From assembly GCA_008508345.1 (NCBI GenBank), contig QNGE01000768.1, positions 62,001 to 126,000 on the forward strand: a stretch of DNA of 64,000 nt, given 5' to 3'. Made by a program: the position numbers and the translations under genes. This document shows positions 11,980 through 24,759 of this stretch, piece by piece (positions within the stretch are counted from its first letter, which is position 1; every line of letters starts with the position of its first letter). Below the pieces are notes generated by a model. It searched no databases, was not told the DNA's origin, and was given only the letters and a program-made list of their open reading frames with translations. Source of the stretch: Paragonimus westermani. Its lineage: Eukaryota; Platyhelminthes; Trematoda; Plagiorchiida; Troglotrematidae.

Positions 11980-14900
11980 TCCTGCCTTTCGTGAGTGCGC
12001 CTGCAATCTTCATAAATCGTACTCGTCCGTGATCCTAACTATGATTTCAGTAGACCTACAGTCTACACCTTGCTGTGTAATCTAGGTACTCAGTAATTAC
12101 CCACCGGAAACAGAATACCTTTTTCATGTAAGGTAGTTTTCTATATCACTCAGGAAATGCCTTCACTCCGCACAGCTTTTGTAGAGAGGTTAAACACACA
12201 TTCACCCGCAGTACACGGTGTACTGCCGAGGAAATCCTGAGAGCCGACGAACGTGCAAATTATCACACTGGAATCCCTACACTATCCTGCCAGCACATTG
12301 CATCAGAACATTATTGAACGTTTCTAAGCAAACGATGATATTGGCTGCATGCAGCGGAAATAATTTTTGTATCCGAAACATCAGTATGACTGACAGGAGT
12401 TATAAAATACAGTACAAGCTTTGCACTTAATAAAAACCTTTGCATCGTTTTGACACTACACATTAAAGTAACTCGAGTGCGATCATCGTAGAAGTTTAGT
12501 GGAAATGTTCTCGGTCAGAAATCAAGCATTTTCAACCTGTGGCGTCACAAATATTCAACGAACAGAAACAGAAGCGAACTTCCTGTTGAATGCTTACAAA
12601 ACCGCCTTGTGATTAGCGATTTCCGATGAACACAAAGACATCGGGTGTTTTTGAATTTCATGGCGTAGGTCGCACGAGGTATACAACTCGCGAGGGGAAA
12701 ATTGAGAGATTTGGAGCATCCTGCCACAATGCTAATGTGCATTCACATGGAGGCTGCCAATTCACGGTTTTTCTACAAACGTTTTCTGTTCTGTGAGCCT
12801 ACTATCGTCACGCAGTGTCACATAATATTTGACGTTACCTCGCATCAGAATAAGTCCCATTTGGTCCGAGATTGATTGTGCTTAAGAGCACTGTTTTCCA
12901 TTAAATCCACAATTCTGTGTTCATCAAATGTTAGTAATGCGAGCTCGCTTTCGTTGAAATGTTTCACGCTGAAGAATGGCTCCACTGAAATAACTGTATT
13001 GTGTAATGGTACTTGCTTGGTGTGTACATGCTTAGTACTGGCTGATGTTTGGTTGTAGAAACGTTTCTTGAGCAAACAGCACTATTCTCTCTAAACGATT
13101 GTTACCGATGCAGGAAACATTCTAAAGGGTGAGCCGACAGCGGTTCACATTCAAGCTTTATCTCCATTTCTCTCACACTATTGCTCCCATAAACTTTCAG
13201 CTTTTCATATCTCTGTAGTTGCAATGCTTCGTATCAACATCCGGATTCACTTGTACTGGTCAGAGCAACTTTCGATAATTTTCAGCCAGTTCCTGTGAAC
13301 GTGCATTGATTGCACATCAATAACTGCTATTAGTCTATGTTGCCGGCAATTCTGGGAAAACAGGACTGATTTCGTGACCGTCAACCCTCATCAACTATGC
13401 AAACCCTGTGAACGTCTACCACACAACCCAATTTGTGAATGATAAGTAACGAGATGTGCTGATGATGACGCACTTATGGTATCTTTAAGTCATTTATCAT
13501 ACGCTCGACACAGCCCGTAAAACAGTGCGGATTATGAGTTCGCTCGACGGAATATTGTAACTTGTTTACTGCTAATGACCACGAAATCCCAATTCTACCG
13601 TTGACCACATGCATAATCAAGTTCCGTACATGGAACGAGTTCATTATGCACGCTATCAGTTATAGAAAATGATTCATTCATGAGCGGGGCCAAATGCACA
13701 ATGCTTGGGAAGCTGCGGATGTGGGTATTACAGCTCCTCAATCAACCAACACAGAACTAGCAAATATCTCCGGCGTTTGTGCCAAACCTTCGAAATACGC
13801 GTCATTACACATGAGTCATGAGTAAACAAACTAATAACGTCAGGTATGTCTTCACAATTTGACGGTGAACTTTGCTGACCAAATGATCAGTAACGAAAAT
13901 GAATATCAGTTTAGAGATTGCGGGCTTGGAAGAGAATTTGGGAAGAAGTTATCTCGTCTTGCCGTCTTGGGAATACTTGAAATGAATACAGAAGAAACCA
14001 ATAAGAGAAAACTAAGCGTCAGATATCTTGTAAAAGCAGAAACTTGAATGAATATATTCCTACGGTGCCTTTTTATATAAATCAGGAAATAGGTCAATAG
14101 GTCAGATTTACAAATTACCCTGTGCTACTAAGTCCAGCAATCTTTTAGTTCGGATCCACTCAGTTTATACCAGCTGCGCACAAAAATTATTAACTGGGTG
14201 AGCGTTGCAAATTTCGCGGTATTTAGCCCAACTACTCATTTTCTTCAAATTACTGGTAGTTTCACATGTTCAAATACTCATGTTTCAACTACCTGCTTGT
14301 AGCAACCAGATTCACACTGCATGATTCAACCGTATGAAGCTGCTTACACCAGGTCCGGGGAAATTTCTGTGGATTTCAGAATTTACGGTTTCCTCAAGAT
14401 AGGAGTCAGTAAGAATGAATGACGCGCTCTGTATAGACTACAACCAGTGAAGAAAACCCCTCGGTGACCGTTCTCGAAGGATTCAAGTAATAAACAAGGA
14501 ATACCGGTCGAAGTACATACAATCTCACCTATTCACTAAGCATCCCGACCGTCTGAAATCCTGAGGAATTTGGTGCGAAATGGTGTCCATTTATGTAAAG
14601 ACACCATTAAACCCCGGGCGTGTTTTCTAACCATAAGTAATCGATTTTTGCGACCGCATCATTCTTGATCACAGAGTTGATTAGCATCACAGAGTAATCC
14701 AGCCGATATCCACGAAATTCTTGAGGCAGTTACCAAAGCTAGATAACAAGCGCGCAACTTCTAGAATAATTACGGTCTGGACTGAAAAAACCACGACCAA
14801 CCTTCGAGTTCGTACAGTTTGAATTTAAAATGTCATATCTGGTGCGAAACTTTGCTCCTTGACTATTTTCATCTCCATTTAATGATATTGGGTTGACCGT

Positions 14901-17250
14901 CACGATTCGTTAACGGTTCACTAGCAACCGATTTTTGTTACCGTTTATTTTGTTGTTAGGTTTTTATCAAAGTTTCAAACACCAGATGACAATTTTCACT
15001 TGTGATACACAAGTTTCGAAAACTAGGTGGCAGTGTGGAGCTCCCCAGAAAGTACGATTGATTAATCATCCTGGTGCATGCTGTACGAATTATCGATGGC
15101 ACTTCATCAGGTATGCTATCTGCCTTTTACCAGTACCAGATTGTTAACTAATAGGTTGACTATCTTAATGGCCGGGACAGAGTGACTCACCGAATACTGG
15201 ATCATACACATTTATCATGTTATATCTAGTTATAATTGTGAAAGATATACCCATCTGGTTTATGTATCGCCAATCCTTTTGCTTACGTAGTTCGGCGGTT
15301 CCAAAGAACGTTGCTTACTGCAGAGTGGACAGTTTGAATTACCACGATGGGCTTGACTTAATGAAGCATATTTGGAAGGCGCTGCACTAATGAAACAACC
15401 ACTGGTCGACTTCCGTTTTGATAGTGTAAATAGGTATATTGTGTACACGTTTTGCTTTCAATCATTTTGAGATTTTCTTGGTCTCCCAAATACATTTTCC
15501 GCTCCGCTGACTGGTGAAGGTTACCGACAACATGCTTATTAAGGGCTCTATAATATTTTCGAAACAATTTGGGCTGACTTGAAGGGAGTCCAATTTCAGA
15601 TTACGCTCGATCAATGTAATATACAAGTATTACGATTGGCAACAAACTTCCTACACTTATGTTGACGCACATTTTACAGCAGACTTCTCTTATCACGTAG
15701 ACTGCTCTGTGTTCAAGCGTGACAGAGTTTTTACGGCTCTGAACTTTAATTCACTGTTCATCAGTTGTGGAACGCCTGTGATTATTTTACCGTCATTCAC
15801 TGTTATATGTCCGCAAGTGGACAACATTATGCGATAATTTAGATTCATTGTGAATCTGCTTTTTGTGCAAACGTTTGCAAAGCATGTAAGTCACTATTCC
15901 CCCGACTAGTTATTGCGAATATATCAAATTTATAGCGGTGCTACACTGGGTATTTTGCACTCAAACCATAACAAGATGTTGAATCATGGTGTAGCGTAAG
16001 TAAACCAATCATTCGACTTTGCTTGGGATGCCGTTTGCCTAATGAATGTTTCTCTTTCCGTTCCAATCGACAAAGATTGCCTCCTGTCGATATAGTTTGA
16101 CTGCTGTCAAATAAATTCTGTTAATGGAACACATCTGACGAATCGTCATTTAACGCACCCGTCCTTTATGATCAGAGCAAATGTGCCATCTCAACGAAGG
16201 TTTGAAATACGTGTGGATTACTTTGCCACGTCAGTCGCACTGATTAGATATGTTATGAGAAAATTCATGTATACCATTTTCACCAGAATCATCGGGTATA
16301 TATTTGTGCGCCTGCTCTCTGTCGCTATACGCTCGCATTTCACTTCCTCATACATGGCAACAATATGCGTTTGTAAACGTTAGTTCCAGCTTGGATAGCA
16401 CCTCATCACGTTCCACGTCTCTACAGTGACGTGAGAGTTAGCGGTGTCATCCTATAGGACAAGGTGGCTACACTTTTATTGCCTCTGAACAATAGCACTA
16501 TAAAGCTTTATTTCACTATGCAGCACTCTCTGGCCGATCAAATACGACAATTTAGTCATGTAGGTTGGGATTTAGAACAGGAAATATACATAACAAAAGG
16601 ATGAAATATCATTTGCATTATCCATCCGCGATTGTCTAGGGATGACTGGGGGCGCTTTTTTGATATTGTTGTTGTCAAGTGTGCAGTCTGAATTGTGCCT
16701 CAAAACAACACTGCTGGAAACGTTTTACTCAGTGCATTTCGATGAATACCGTTCTACGCTTTTATAGTTTTACTACGCTCAGACAAAAAAAACATTTACT
16801 AAAGGGATAATATGCTTGCACCCCGTTTTCATGTAGAAGTTATTGCTTCCCAATATCGACGAGTAAATTGTGATGTGCGCACTGTTGGGTATAATGCATA
16901 TTGTGGGGTAACTTACACAAATAGAGCACTCGCAGTCGCGAGATGTCCCCAGTTCGGTACTCGTCCATCCAAAAACAATTAATTGAGTCCAACTGTCGAT
17001 AGTATGGTCAAAATTTGTCTCACAAGTGTGACTGCACCAACTTTATTCCGACTGAGAGGATGCGCTATGAACATAATCTTGTGGAGCCATGTACTGCTAG
17101 ATTCACTCCATTCAGTATGCATATGCTAGCCTCTCATGCCTCATCCGACCCCCAAACTTCAGGCAGTTTTATCCGCCTTCCGGAAATCATTTGACTTTTT
17201 ACAAGATTGAAAGCATAAATAACAGCACACCGTTGACCAATGGCGATTTA
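11980..17250. other. No recognisable gene
   Basis: Only short ORFs bounded by stops. I see no domain, transposon motif or long repeat. A short stretch before 17,280 (the GCCTTCCGGAAATCATTTGACT region, about 17,177-17,196) is shared with 37,184-37,203 and belongs to the duplicated 3' flank of the protease copies. Confidence 0.5.
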
Positions 17251-17279
17251 TTTCCGTATCTTCCACTACAAGATTTTAT

Positions 17280-17441
17280 TCAGTTGTGCTTCATTTCCGC
17301 TTGTATCCATTCGATGACTGCTGTCACCCGCACGAAGATGGTTGGGAGGTTCGGCATTCCCATATAGGGTACGGAACTTGACACGCCCATGAGTGTCATT
17401 GAGCCATGATAACTACAAACCAGTCCACTTCCACTGTCGCC
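17280..17441 (-). CDS. Serine protease last exon with catalytic Ser
   Basis: The acceptor TTTGACAG precedes GGCGACAGTGGA, giving PGDSGSGLVC across the junction. The Ser of GDSG is the nucleophile. The exon ends FVRVTAVIEWIQAEMKHN followed by TGA at 17,280-17,282; the FVRVTAVIEWI helix is the usual C-terminal helix of the fold. The Cys that normally pairs with the one before GDSG (chymotrypsin 220) is not present, leaving Cys227 without its usual partner. The usual GGP after the nucleophile is GSG here. Confidence 0.87.
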   Translation of the reverse strand, partial: GDSGSGLVCSYHGSMTLMGVSSSVPYMGMPNLPTIFVRVTAVIEWIQAEMKHN

Positions 17442-20400
17442 CTGTCAAATTCAAAATAAACGTTATATGAGGAATTGTGCCGTAACAAATCTGTGTTACA
17501 CATGTTCGAAATATTCTGGGCAAGGATTTCAGTGGTTGAACTGTAAAACGGTTCCCAAAAATGAGTACAGGATATAAGTCAATTTTGCTTTACTAAACCT
17601 GTTCGACAAAGATCAATCTAGTTTTTTGAGTGTCCATAGAACGACATTTTTTCACCTACTCGTTCTGAATGCATGAAATATACCGTGGTTGAATTTGTGT
17701 AATGGAACATCTCATGAAATGTCATTTCGAAAAACTACAACCCCTGGTGAACAGTGAACTAGTGGTTCCGCCGGATTGAAACGGAGCGACCTAATTCTCA
17801 TTGTGATGTTTTGTAATACAAGCGTTTATGTTTCTCTGTGACTAGTGTGTCTCTCTTGATGCGAAACACTTCTTCATTGGTGGATAAGTTAAACTGCATC
17901 AGCCTAGTTCAGTTTGAGAAACGCAAATTATAATAAGCTACGAGACCGTCGAAAGTCATTTTTCGGACAAAATGTTTCACGGTTTCTATACACTTGGATC
18001 TGAAATTACAAAGCCATTCCTGGAGTAATGTACGACTTTTCAGCACGGTTGACGACTGCGAATGTGAGTACTTCGGAGAAACCCAGGTTTTTGTCAACTT
18101 AGCGTAGAACGATGTACACACCTTTGTTCCAAATATGAACGTCAATGATTGTAATTAGGACGTGTACGGGCAAACATTTTATTGTCGACTGGTGCTCACT
18201 TTTGCGAATGTTCTCACATAAACCGACGGAAAAGACTTCTCTCAACCACAAAATTTAAGTCCGTTGGGCAGTTTAAATCATAAAACACTGGAATAATCAT
18301 TGAGTAAACAGAGTTGACTGGAAACTATGACTGGTCCTAGCACAGACAAATTGATATACATTTTGCTTGACGGCAAAATCAATCAAGTTTCTGTCCGAAA
18401 ATTATGCATACATACCATCCGCATCCAGCTCAACTAGAAACTGAAAACTTCAGTACGTTTGGACGAGAATATGCCACTACAAAAGCCTCTACAAAGTGTA
18501 TATAAGTTTGTGAATAGCAAGGTCAATCAGTAACTCATCAAATCATCCTTACCAGTTAATAAAATTTTGTACAGCATTAAAACACTCTATAGAATGGCAA
18601 TTCATGAGAGAACATGGTGCGTTAACTAAAAGCTTGGTAAACTGATTTGTGGAAACTGCACCACATGTTACCTACCGGGCATGTGCTTATACCTGAGTTG
18701 AAGTAACCAGCGCAGAACTCGTGCCCAATATCCACGTTTTTGTAGAGCAGATCACAGGCCTGGTCTTTTACCACCTTTAATTCTGCAAATGAGGCAGTAT
18801 CGACACCACCACCTCCTGGTTTCGTGCAGCCCCATCCAACGAATGTACATTTCCTGCCTGCCGAAAACCACTGCTTGCTATATTTGCTTATGGGTAATGA
18901 TGCAGGCGTAGTTCTCCTCCAAATGTAAGGTATGCGTTCTTTGAGCTTCATAAGAGCTATGTCATAGTCCAGACGACCTGGTTGGGGAATTAACATCGCA
19001 TTTTGAATAGTGGATATTACATACAAACAAACCGAAGAATATTGTGGACACCGCACTGGATGTAACAATTTCTCTGGTTTTCATTCAAATATGTTTTGTA
19101 CTCAATTTTACATTGGCGTTTTAAATGAAGTAGATTTGAAACCTTCGTGATTGAACCAATTATTTCTAATTGTCAGCTCCCGGTGTACAAATCAAATGAA
19201 TTAATTAATTGCCTCACATTCCGTTTACTGTATGACATCATCAGAGTTAAATCAGGAATTTGGCTCGTTTCTGACACGCCTATATATGTACTTCTTTGTT
19301 GAAAATTAAGATGAGAGACGCAAGCAATACCATATTTCTTTGCAAATATTAAATTTTTGTTTGTTCGTGTGTTCTTTTTCGTATCTCCATTCAAACTTAA
19401 TAAGATCAATTAATCTTCATTTTTGTCAATCTCAGCATTCCAAAACTTTGTTCAAAACTAGATCAAAGCGTGCCCCCTAATCATGAGTCTATGCTTTCGA
19501 GATCGTCTCATCAAATGACTTATAACATATGTATACTCTAAAGTGAAGAATTGTTGAAATTTTTTCACTGTAAACCGCGACGTAATGCCTTGTAAAACTT
19601 CTGCGAAGGAAAGAAACGACACTTTTGGGAACGGCATCGTTGCCATCGGGTACAAAGGACACTTTCCTCTCCGTGGTACCCTTCGGTAAAAGAAATATTT
19701 GACTTATTAACAAATCACATTTGAGAAAAAACTCACTTTCAATTGAATCGTGTTATCTTACCGATTATATGAGCAGGATGGATTATTATTTTCTCCGCAT
19801 GATAGTGAAGGATATTCGATGACCCCGATTGATTGTCTCTTCATAAGTTAAATATGCAGTGTGCAAGTGTGTAAGAAAACATTCGTGCGGTTAATTGACC
19901 CCTAGTTCAGAAGCGATAGCATAGACAAAAATTTATTTGATATATTTAAATCTATTAAGATACGCTAAGATCTGCTGGGTGTTAATAGTGTTTCATAATT
20001 TAGAACGAACCTCCGAAGCGCAATGCATAATAAGGTGGAATATTAGCTTGAGATTACGGTGCTTCGGAAGGTCAACACATGCCAGCATCTTAGACGGCAA
20101 CTGTTCGAATTAGAACGAACTATTCACATGTGTTTTCAGTCTGGTTTTCATTAATTGATAGGCTCCCTACTCGCATTTACAATGGAACAGATATTTTGAA
20201 CGACACCTCTAGTCGAATGACTTTTGATTGTCGTTTGTTAGACTTCCGTTTTCAATAAATACATTCGGAAATGACTGGAAAACTCTTGTATCGGAAGCTA
20301 GCGGAGGTGAAGAAGATTTCGTCGCGGTGGATTAAAAAATGCAGGAGCTGTTAGCATTCTTAGCGACCTACTTGTAACAGTTACCAGAAACTTAACCACA

Positions 20401-22379
20401 CAACTACACGAACGGTCTACACTGCGTCCATAGTTGGCATGAATTCAGCCCCCATTCATCCTGTTATCCATAATAGTAAAGCTGTAGACGAAGCAACGTT
20501 AACGATAAAGTAATTCTCAAAAAAACTAAGAGAAAACCGTACTTCACCGAGCTTGTGATAAGACCGATGCATGAAACCGCCGTAATTTATATATGATTGC
20601 TCGCCATTTTCGTGGGTTACTGTTAAAACTGTCGCACGCAAGGTTTCTTCAACACTTGTTAATCTGTCTATCACGCCAGCTCACTTGTGTGAACTATTGT
20701 TTTGAACTATTGTACAGACCTTGAACATATGGGAAGCACAGGCAAACAAGGGAAATAACCTAGATTTGTTGCCACTTTATGATAATCGGACAGAAGTGTT
20801 TGGCTAAGAAACCAGCCGACGTTTGTGTAGGTTGCGTAGCGCGTAGTCGTTCATTGTGACAATGCGAATCAAGTTTGTGCCAAAAAGCGACGAAAAATGC
20901 AGGTGTCGGGTTGAATAGAGTAAGTAGTCACTAAAAGTACGTTTCTAATGAAGCCAGGAAACTCATTCAGGCACTCGTTAGCACGAATTAGGATGAGCCA
21001 CACATATCACGTATACCATAATCCACCTATGTTCCTTTTGATTGTATTAGTCCTTAAAAGACTTACCTGCGATATGTTGATGAATTTTCATTGATCATCT
21101 CTTCTTGTACGTCATCGTACCCAGTCTGCGCGTTAGTGTTCGCACACAAGCAAATCTGTCTAAACAGTAATTAATAAGGAAACGGAATAGTTTGGCGTTG
21201 GCGTACTCCAACACTCAGAAGCGTTTCTTGGAATCGTTTCAAATTATAGTGAATATTACGATTGTTATTTGATCGCCCATGGAGATGCATCACTTGGTAA
21301 GGGTAAGGTCACGTAGCTGTCGACTAAACTGTAAGTAACTTCTGAACACCCTTTCAATCTCGTGGCATGCAACCTAAACTGTGCACACGGAACCGCGTGG
21401 TTAACAGACGTCTGCAAATTTACTACACCCCGTTCTGTCCATACCAATATAAAGTATGGTTTCACAATAAAAGTCGAACCGTCGAGGAAAACCCTGAATA
21501 TTTTCAAGAACACTGTACACGTATGTAGGGTAGAATGCGTGTATTCCACGCTAACGCAGAACTGTCCATATCACGTGATATTCTTGTTTCACGCAATGTT
21601 CAAAAGGATGTTAACGTTTGTATAGATGTGTGCATTGTGAAAATCGTTCCAGAGTACATGAAAAACGAGACTCACCACAACTTGTGTACTTCCAATTTGC
21701 ACACGCCACCGGTTCGGGTTTCGTTTGCTTCAGCAAATATTAGAAAGTATTCTCAATGGAGATTTTTATACAACTGACGGTAGTTAGTGAATTTATCTGA
21801 TAGATTATTGATCAACGTCAACCAATTCACAAATTTTTCCAGAAAAAACTGATTAATTTTCTGATGCAGGGTGCTGCCATCATGCGTGATTTTAAATGGC
21901 TGGTTAGTACTCGATCTTTAAGCAGCGTCAATGCAACGTCGCAATAATTATGACTCAACGCTTGTTCAGTGTTTAAGATAATGAACAATGTTAACGTCTG
22001 TGGCGGAATTGTTTCCAGTGTTACACCTTATCGAAGTGTGAGTCAAACACGTAATTTCCAGCAATGCTGGTCTATATGATTGAAAAATGTCTGAATATGA
22101 TCATTCGCTGCTACTTCAACACAACATTCTGCTTTGTAGAAACAAGACGACAGAAATAATTATAACGGGACAAAAGTTCACGTACTTACTCATTGCCTAT
22201 TTTGGGCCACATACAGTGGGCAGCCGTAAGCAACCAGCGGTTACTGATGATAGTTGCACCGCAAGAACTTACAAACTCCTTCGATACGTACTTGATATAA
22301 GCAATCCAAGGATAATCACCATCCTTAGCGTGTGTTCCATTAATAACTCTTTTGTTTGTTTCAACCGAATTGCATGAAG
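17280..22379 (-). CDS. Trypsin-fold (S1) serine protease, four exons found, 5' end missing
   Basis: Probable secreted endopeptidase of the chymotrypsin fold. The exons are 22,190-22,379, 20,548-20,663, 18,676-19,055 and 17,280-17,441, read right to left. Splice phases agree at all three junctions: 2 nt + 1 nt, 1 nt + 2 nt, then 0. Counting from the first residue found, it has a pro-segment Cys2, an activation site KR|VINGTHA at 10/11, catalytic TAAHC (His54), DYDIALMKL (Asp133) and PGDSGSGL (Ser231). It ends at residue 281. Cys39-Cys55, Cys171-Cys237 and Cys202-Cys216 match the three conserved core disulfides. The residue six before the catalytic Ser is Ser225, as in chymotrypsin or elastase and unlike the Asp of trypsin, so specificity for Arg/Lys is unlikely. 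His to Asp spacing is 79 residues, about 34 more than in chymotrypsin, because of the middle exon. No stop or frameshift is seen. The signal-peptide exon should lie to the right of 22,379 and was not found. Two broken paralogues lie at 37-43 kb. Confidence 0.8.
18676..19055 (-). CDS. Serine protease exon with catalytic Asp
   Basis: The acceptor is CATCCAG (ending 19,056); its phase fits the middle exon, giving VRCPQYSS at the junction. The exon encodes DYDIALMKL with the catalytic Asp, then CTFVGWGCTKPGGGG, AELKVVKDQAC, GHEFCAGYF and ends ISTCP at CCG|GTAGGT. The last residues are the floor of the S1 pocket: Ser-Thr-Cys instead of trypsin's Asp-Ser-Cys. Two further Cys (104 and 111) lie in the unusual His-Asp spacer. 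An alternative acceptor in the same phase would lie at 19,073. Confidence 0.82.
19081..20700 (-). repeat. Duplicated intron block, copy 1
   Basis: This is intron sequence between the middle and Asp exons that aligns collinearly with 37,915-39,390. Landmarks are CAATTTTACATTGGCGTTTTAAA / TAATTTTCTACTGGCGTTTCAAC, CTGACACGCCTATATATG / CTGACACGTCTATATATGG, CCCTTCGGTAAAAGAAATATTTGA / CCCTTCGGTAGACGAAACATTCAA, and GGCAAACAAGGGAAATAA / AGCAAACAAGGGAAATAA to the right of the exon. It shows that the paralogues arose by duplication of genomic DNA. Confidence 0.75.
20548..20663 (-). CDS. Serine protease middle exon (His-Asp spacer)
   Basis: This exon has no catalytic residue. It is called from phase and conservation. 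The acceptor GACAG ends at 20,664, and the first base completes the GA left by the His exon. There are 38 open codons (LTSVEETLRA... to ...HRSYHKL), then one base and a GTGAAG donor. Copy 2 keeps the same 116-nt length, the same GACAG acceptor and an open frame at 39,234-39,349 while the sequence diverges, as expected for an exon. It produces a longer His-Asp spacer than in ordinary chymotrypsins. The donor is non-ideal and the exact 3' edge could shift. Confidence 0.65.
21590..21865 (-). repeat. Intron block resembling 11.23-11.50 kb
   Basis: This part of the His-to-middle-exon intron of the intact protease shows weak collinear similarity to 11,230-11,500. It holds short open frames on both strands that I take to be shadows. 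It is recorded because it is the only link I see between the left part of the window and the protease array. Confidence 0.3.
22190..22379 (-). CDS. Serine protease exon with activation site and catalytic His
   Basis: The minus-strand acceptor TTATAG ends at 22,380, and the donor GTAAGT occupies 22,184-22,189. The 190-nt exon encodes 62 full codons: a short pro-piece containing one Cys, then KR followed by VINGTHAKDGDYPW (the mature N terminus that inserts into the fold after cleavage), then SCGATIISNRWLLTAAHC with the catalytic His and the Cys pair flanking it. It leaves two bases (GA) for the next codon. Confidence 0.85.
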
Positions 22380-22399
22380 CTATAAGTGTAAAATTACTG

Positions 22400-24480
22400 G
22401 TTCACCGGATTGGTTAATGATTCAGTCAAACTGAGTTATTGGGGTCCCACACAAATGCAGCATACCTGTCGTAATTTTATACAAACCGGGTTGTACGAGG
22501 ATGATATTTGATTACTTATGCATCCAAGAATAATAGTAAAATAATGGACAAATAATATATAAGTTACCAAACCTAACTAATTCACTTTTAAACTGAACCA
22601 CTCGTCCGAGGTGCCTGAAATAGTGCGTGCTTTGTCTGTAGGCCACAGAAATAAAAGCAAAGTGACATTTTAAGGTGGATACTTGAAGAGTGATTGAGAC
22701 GGCTTTCGCCGCTGGAAACCACAGTAGGTTTCCGCGTTCGTGGAGAATATCGTGATGGGTTTACACAGTTTTTCATGTAGTTTGCACATTCCACTATTCC
22801 CACTGATTTCATTAAGTTCAAGTTTGCTTACTTTTGAAAGTGTGGTGGTAGATCACTTAGCATTCTTCTTTTCACGTTTTGGTCGTTCTGAAATCGTCTA
22901 CTCGACAAAGCTTCTTGTTGTCTGAAGTTAGAAAAACTACTGGGAGCCTCATGCATTTTTCTAGTGACGCAAAATAGGGTTTGAAGTGCGATCACAAGAG
23001 CAAAGTGTTACCTCTTTAAAACCAGCTTTGGTTTGGATTAAAAGGATATGCAGCTTCTGTGACGCCGTGTAAAGATGCAGGTCAAGTTTTCATATACAGC
23101 TCAAAAACTTGACTGCATTTTTCATCCGGTGCTCTCATTACTCTGCCTCTATTTTATATGTTCAAACTGACCCTTAGGTTAACTAGATAATTTAAAGTAC
23201 TGCGCAACTGCAATGCATTGTCGATAATCAGAGTGGGTAGGTGACAGTTGCGAAATGGTTAACTGCAACACCTATGGAAGTTAGCACATAGTGACATTGT
23301 TAAAAAAGTTAGTTGTTAGAGGAATATGATATGAAGTAAGGCATGAAGCGGAACGCAAGCAAAACGTACGCCAACCTCTGCATAACTTACAAAAAAGAGT
23401 CGCCACATTCAAAATGAACATCAACACGAACATCCTCTGGTGACTTGGGTTTGCCGGTTTATTTGGTTAGGGGTTTCTTGCCATCTTTATGTACCACCTT
23501 CTAACCTTGGTTTTTTTACCAGAATTAATCTGATTCGTGGACTGCACAAAATTTTCCTAAGGCCTTTATTGATTTCCATAATGATCGACAGTTGAAGGTG
23601 TTCATGTAAGATAGGAATCGCACTACTTGAGGACCGAAGAGCGTGCCCACCATCAGCTGGTCTATGATACCTTGTATTACCATATTGTCTTACTCCATGA
23701 AGTGATCTTTCGATTTGACACGAAAGAGTTGGCATTGGTTTCATCGCCTGATATGTCTCCCTAAGTGCTACACATATCTGTCTCGTATAAGTCTTATGTA
23801 AAGCCCTCGTATCAGGTCAATGATTGTCCTACCGGGTGTGTGTCTCTATCCCAAACAATTTTATCGTAGGCAACTGCACGTGCGCTACACGATACCGTAC
23901 CTCCAATCTAGTCTCACTTGGCGGCTTTGCAACGTTTTCAACATTGCAACAATTTTTGACAAAAGCTTGTTACTTTTTAGATTCTTCCACCGCTTGCCTG
24001 TGATCAGCTCCTGAGTTCATGAAACAAACATTTAGGCAACCAAAAAATCCTGAAACTTCCGCGAAGCACGGAGTAGTCTTCTGGGCTCACAGTACCCAGT
24101 CACAATAAATAATGTATCTTGAATCACAACAGACCAATAACATCAGGTTTGGTGCATCGGTATGGATAACGTGTCTTAACAGGCTGCTTTGTAATGAACC
24201 CAGATTATTCACGTCAGTTCAAGCTATGATAATAAAGAGAACAGTGTCCGGATCGAGTTCATCAGATGTGACGCCTAATTGTTACAGTGCTTACATGAAG
24301 GCCCACTACCAATTTGAGTCCTCCTGGCCTCTGTGGCCACGCAAGCGTGGCAGCACCAGAGATTATTCTAGATATATTCCCCTAAAACCTTGATTTATTC
24401 CCCCAGCGCTTCCTAGTTTGCACGATAACCCAACTGGTGTAAGCGATGGAAAACGTATCAGTGATATCCCCTAAGGTGTA
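22400..24480. other. No recognisable gene; probable 5' flank or intron of the protease
   Basis: The missing signal-peptide exon of the intact protease is expected here or farther right on the minus strand. Short minus-strand ORFs at 22,588-22,821 and 23,487-23,744 have no convincing hydrophobic leader with a phase-compatible donor. A short perfect palindrome (GCCACGC-AA-GCGTGGC, 24,336-24,351) is present. Nothing else is recognised. Confidence 0.45.
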
Positions 24481-24509
24481 GTCAGCTGATGCCGAATCCG
24501 TGTTTATGA

Positions 24510-24710
24510 ACGTCGAATTCAAACAAGCACTTGATTTCACAGGATGTTATTCCTACGTGCAAATTACCTCTGGCAATCCGTCTGAAGTATTCGAAGGGAC
24601 CTATTTTTTTTATGCACGAATACTAACAGTTTTGAGTTTGAAGTACTGCCTTACGAAATAGCCTATGCTATGACATTAGGTATTTTACTAGACCCAATGT
24701 TAGTGAATGC
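24510..24710 (+). mobile_element. Decayed Ty3/gypsy-like reverse-transcriptase scrap
   Basis: In the plus strand the pieces LDFTGCYSYVQI (24,521-24,556) and, after a frame change, FEFEVLPYEIAYAM (24,631-24,672) resemble the two consecutive reverse-transcriptase blocks usually written LDL..GY.QI and F.F.VLPFGL..A. The spacing between them is right for the family. No other domain of the element is clear nearby; a weak candidate for the pre-RT linker (YPKVFPVSDKG, about 25,935) lies downstream, which is the wrong order for the same element. This is an old fragment and cannot be functional. Confidence 0.4.
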
Positions 24711-24759
24711 GTTTCAGGCGTCTAATGATAACGGTGGTGCAAGCTGTCATCAGCAGCAC

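Noticed and set aside
21265..21777. Overlapping ORFs in the protease intron as an extra coding exon
   Set aside because: The similar block at 11.2 kb does not keep a reading frame, and the phases of the flanking exons already agree without it.
22588..22821. Signal-peptide exon of the protease
   Set aside because: The minus-strand ORF has no proper hydrophobic leader followed by a phase-1 donor.
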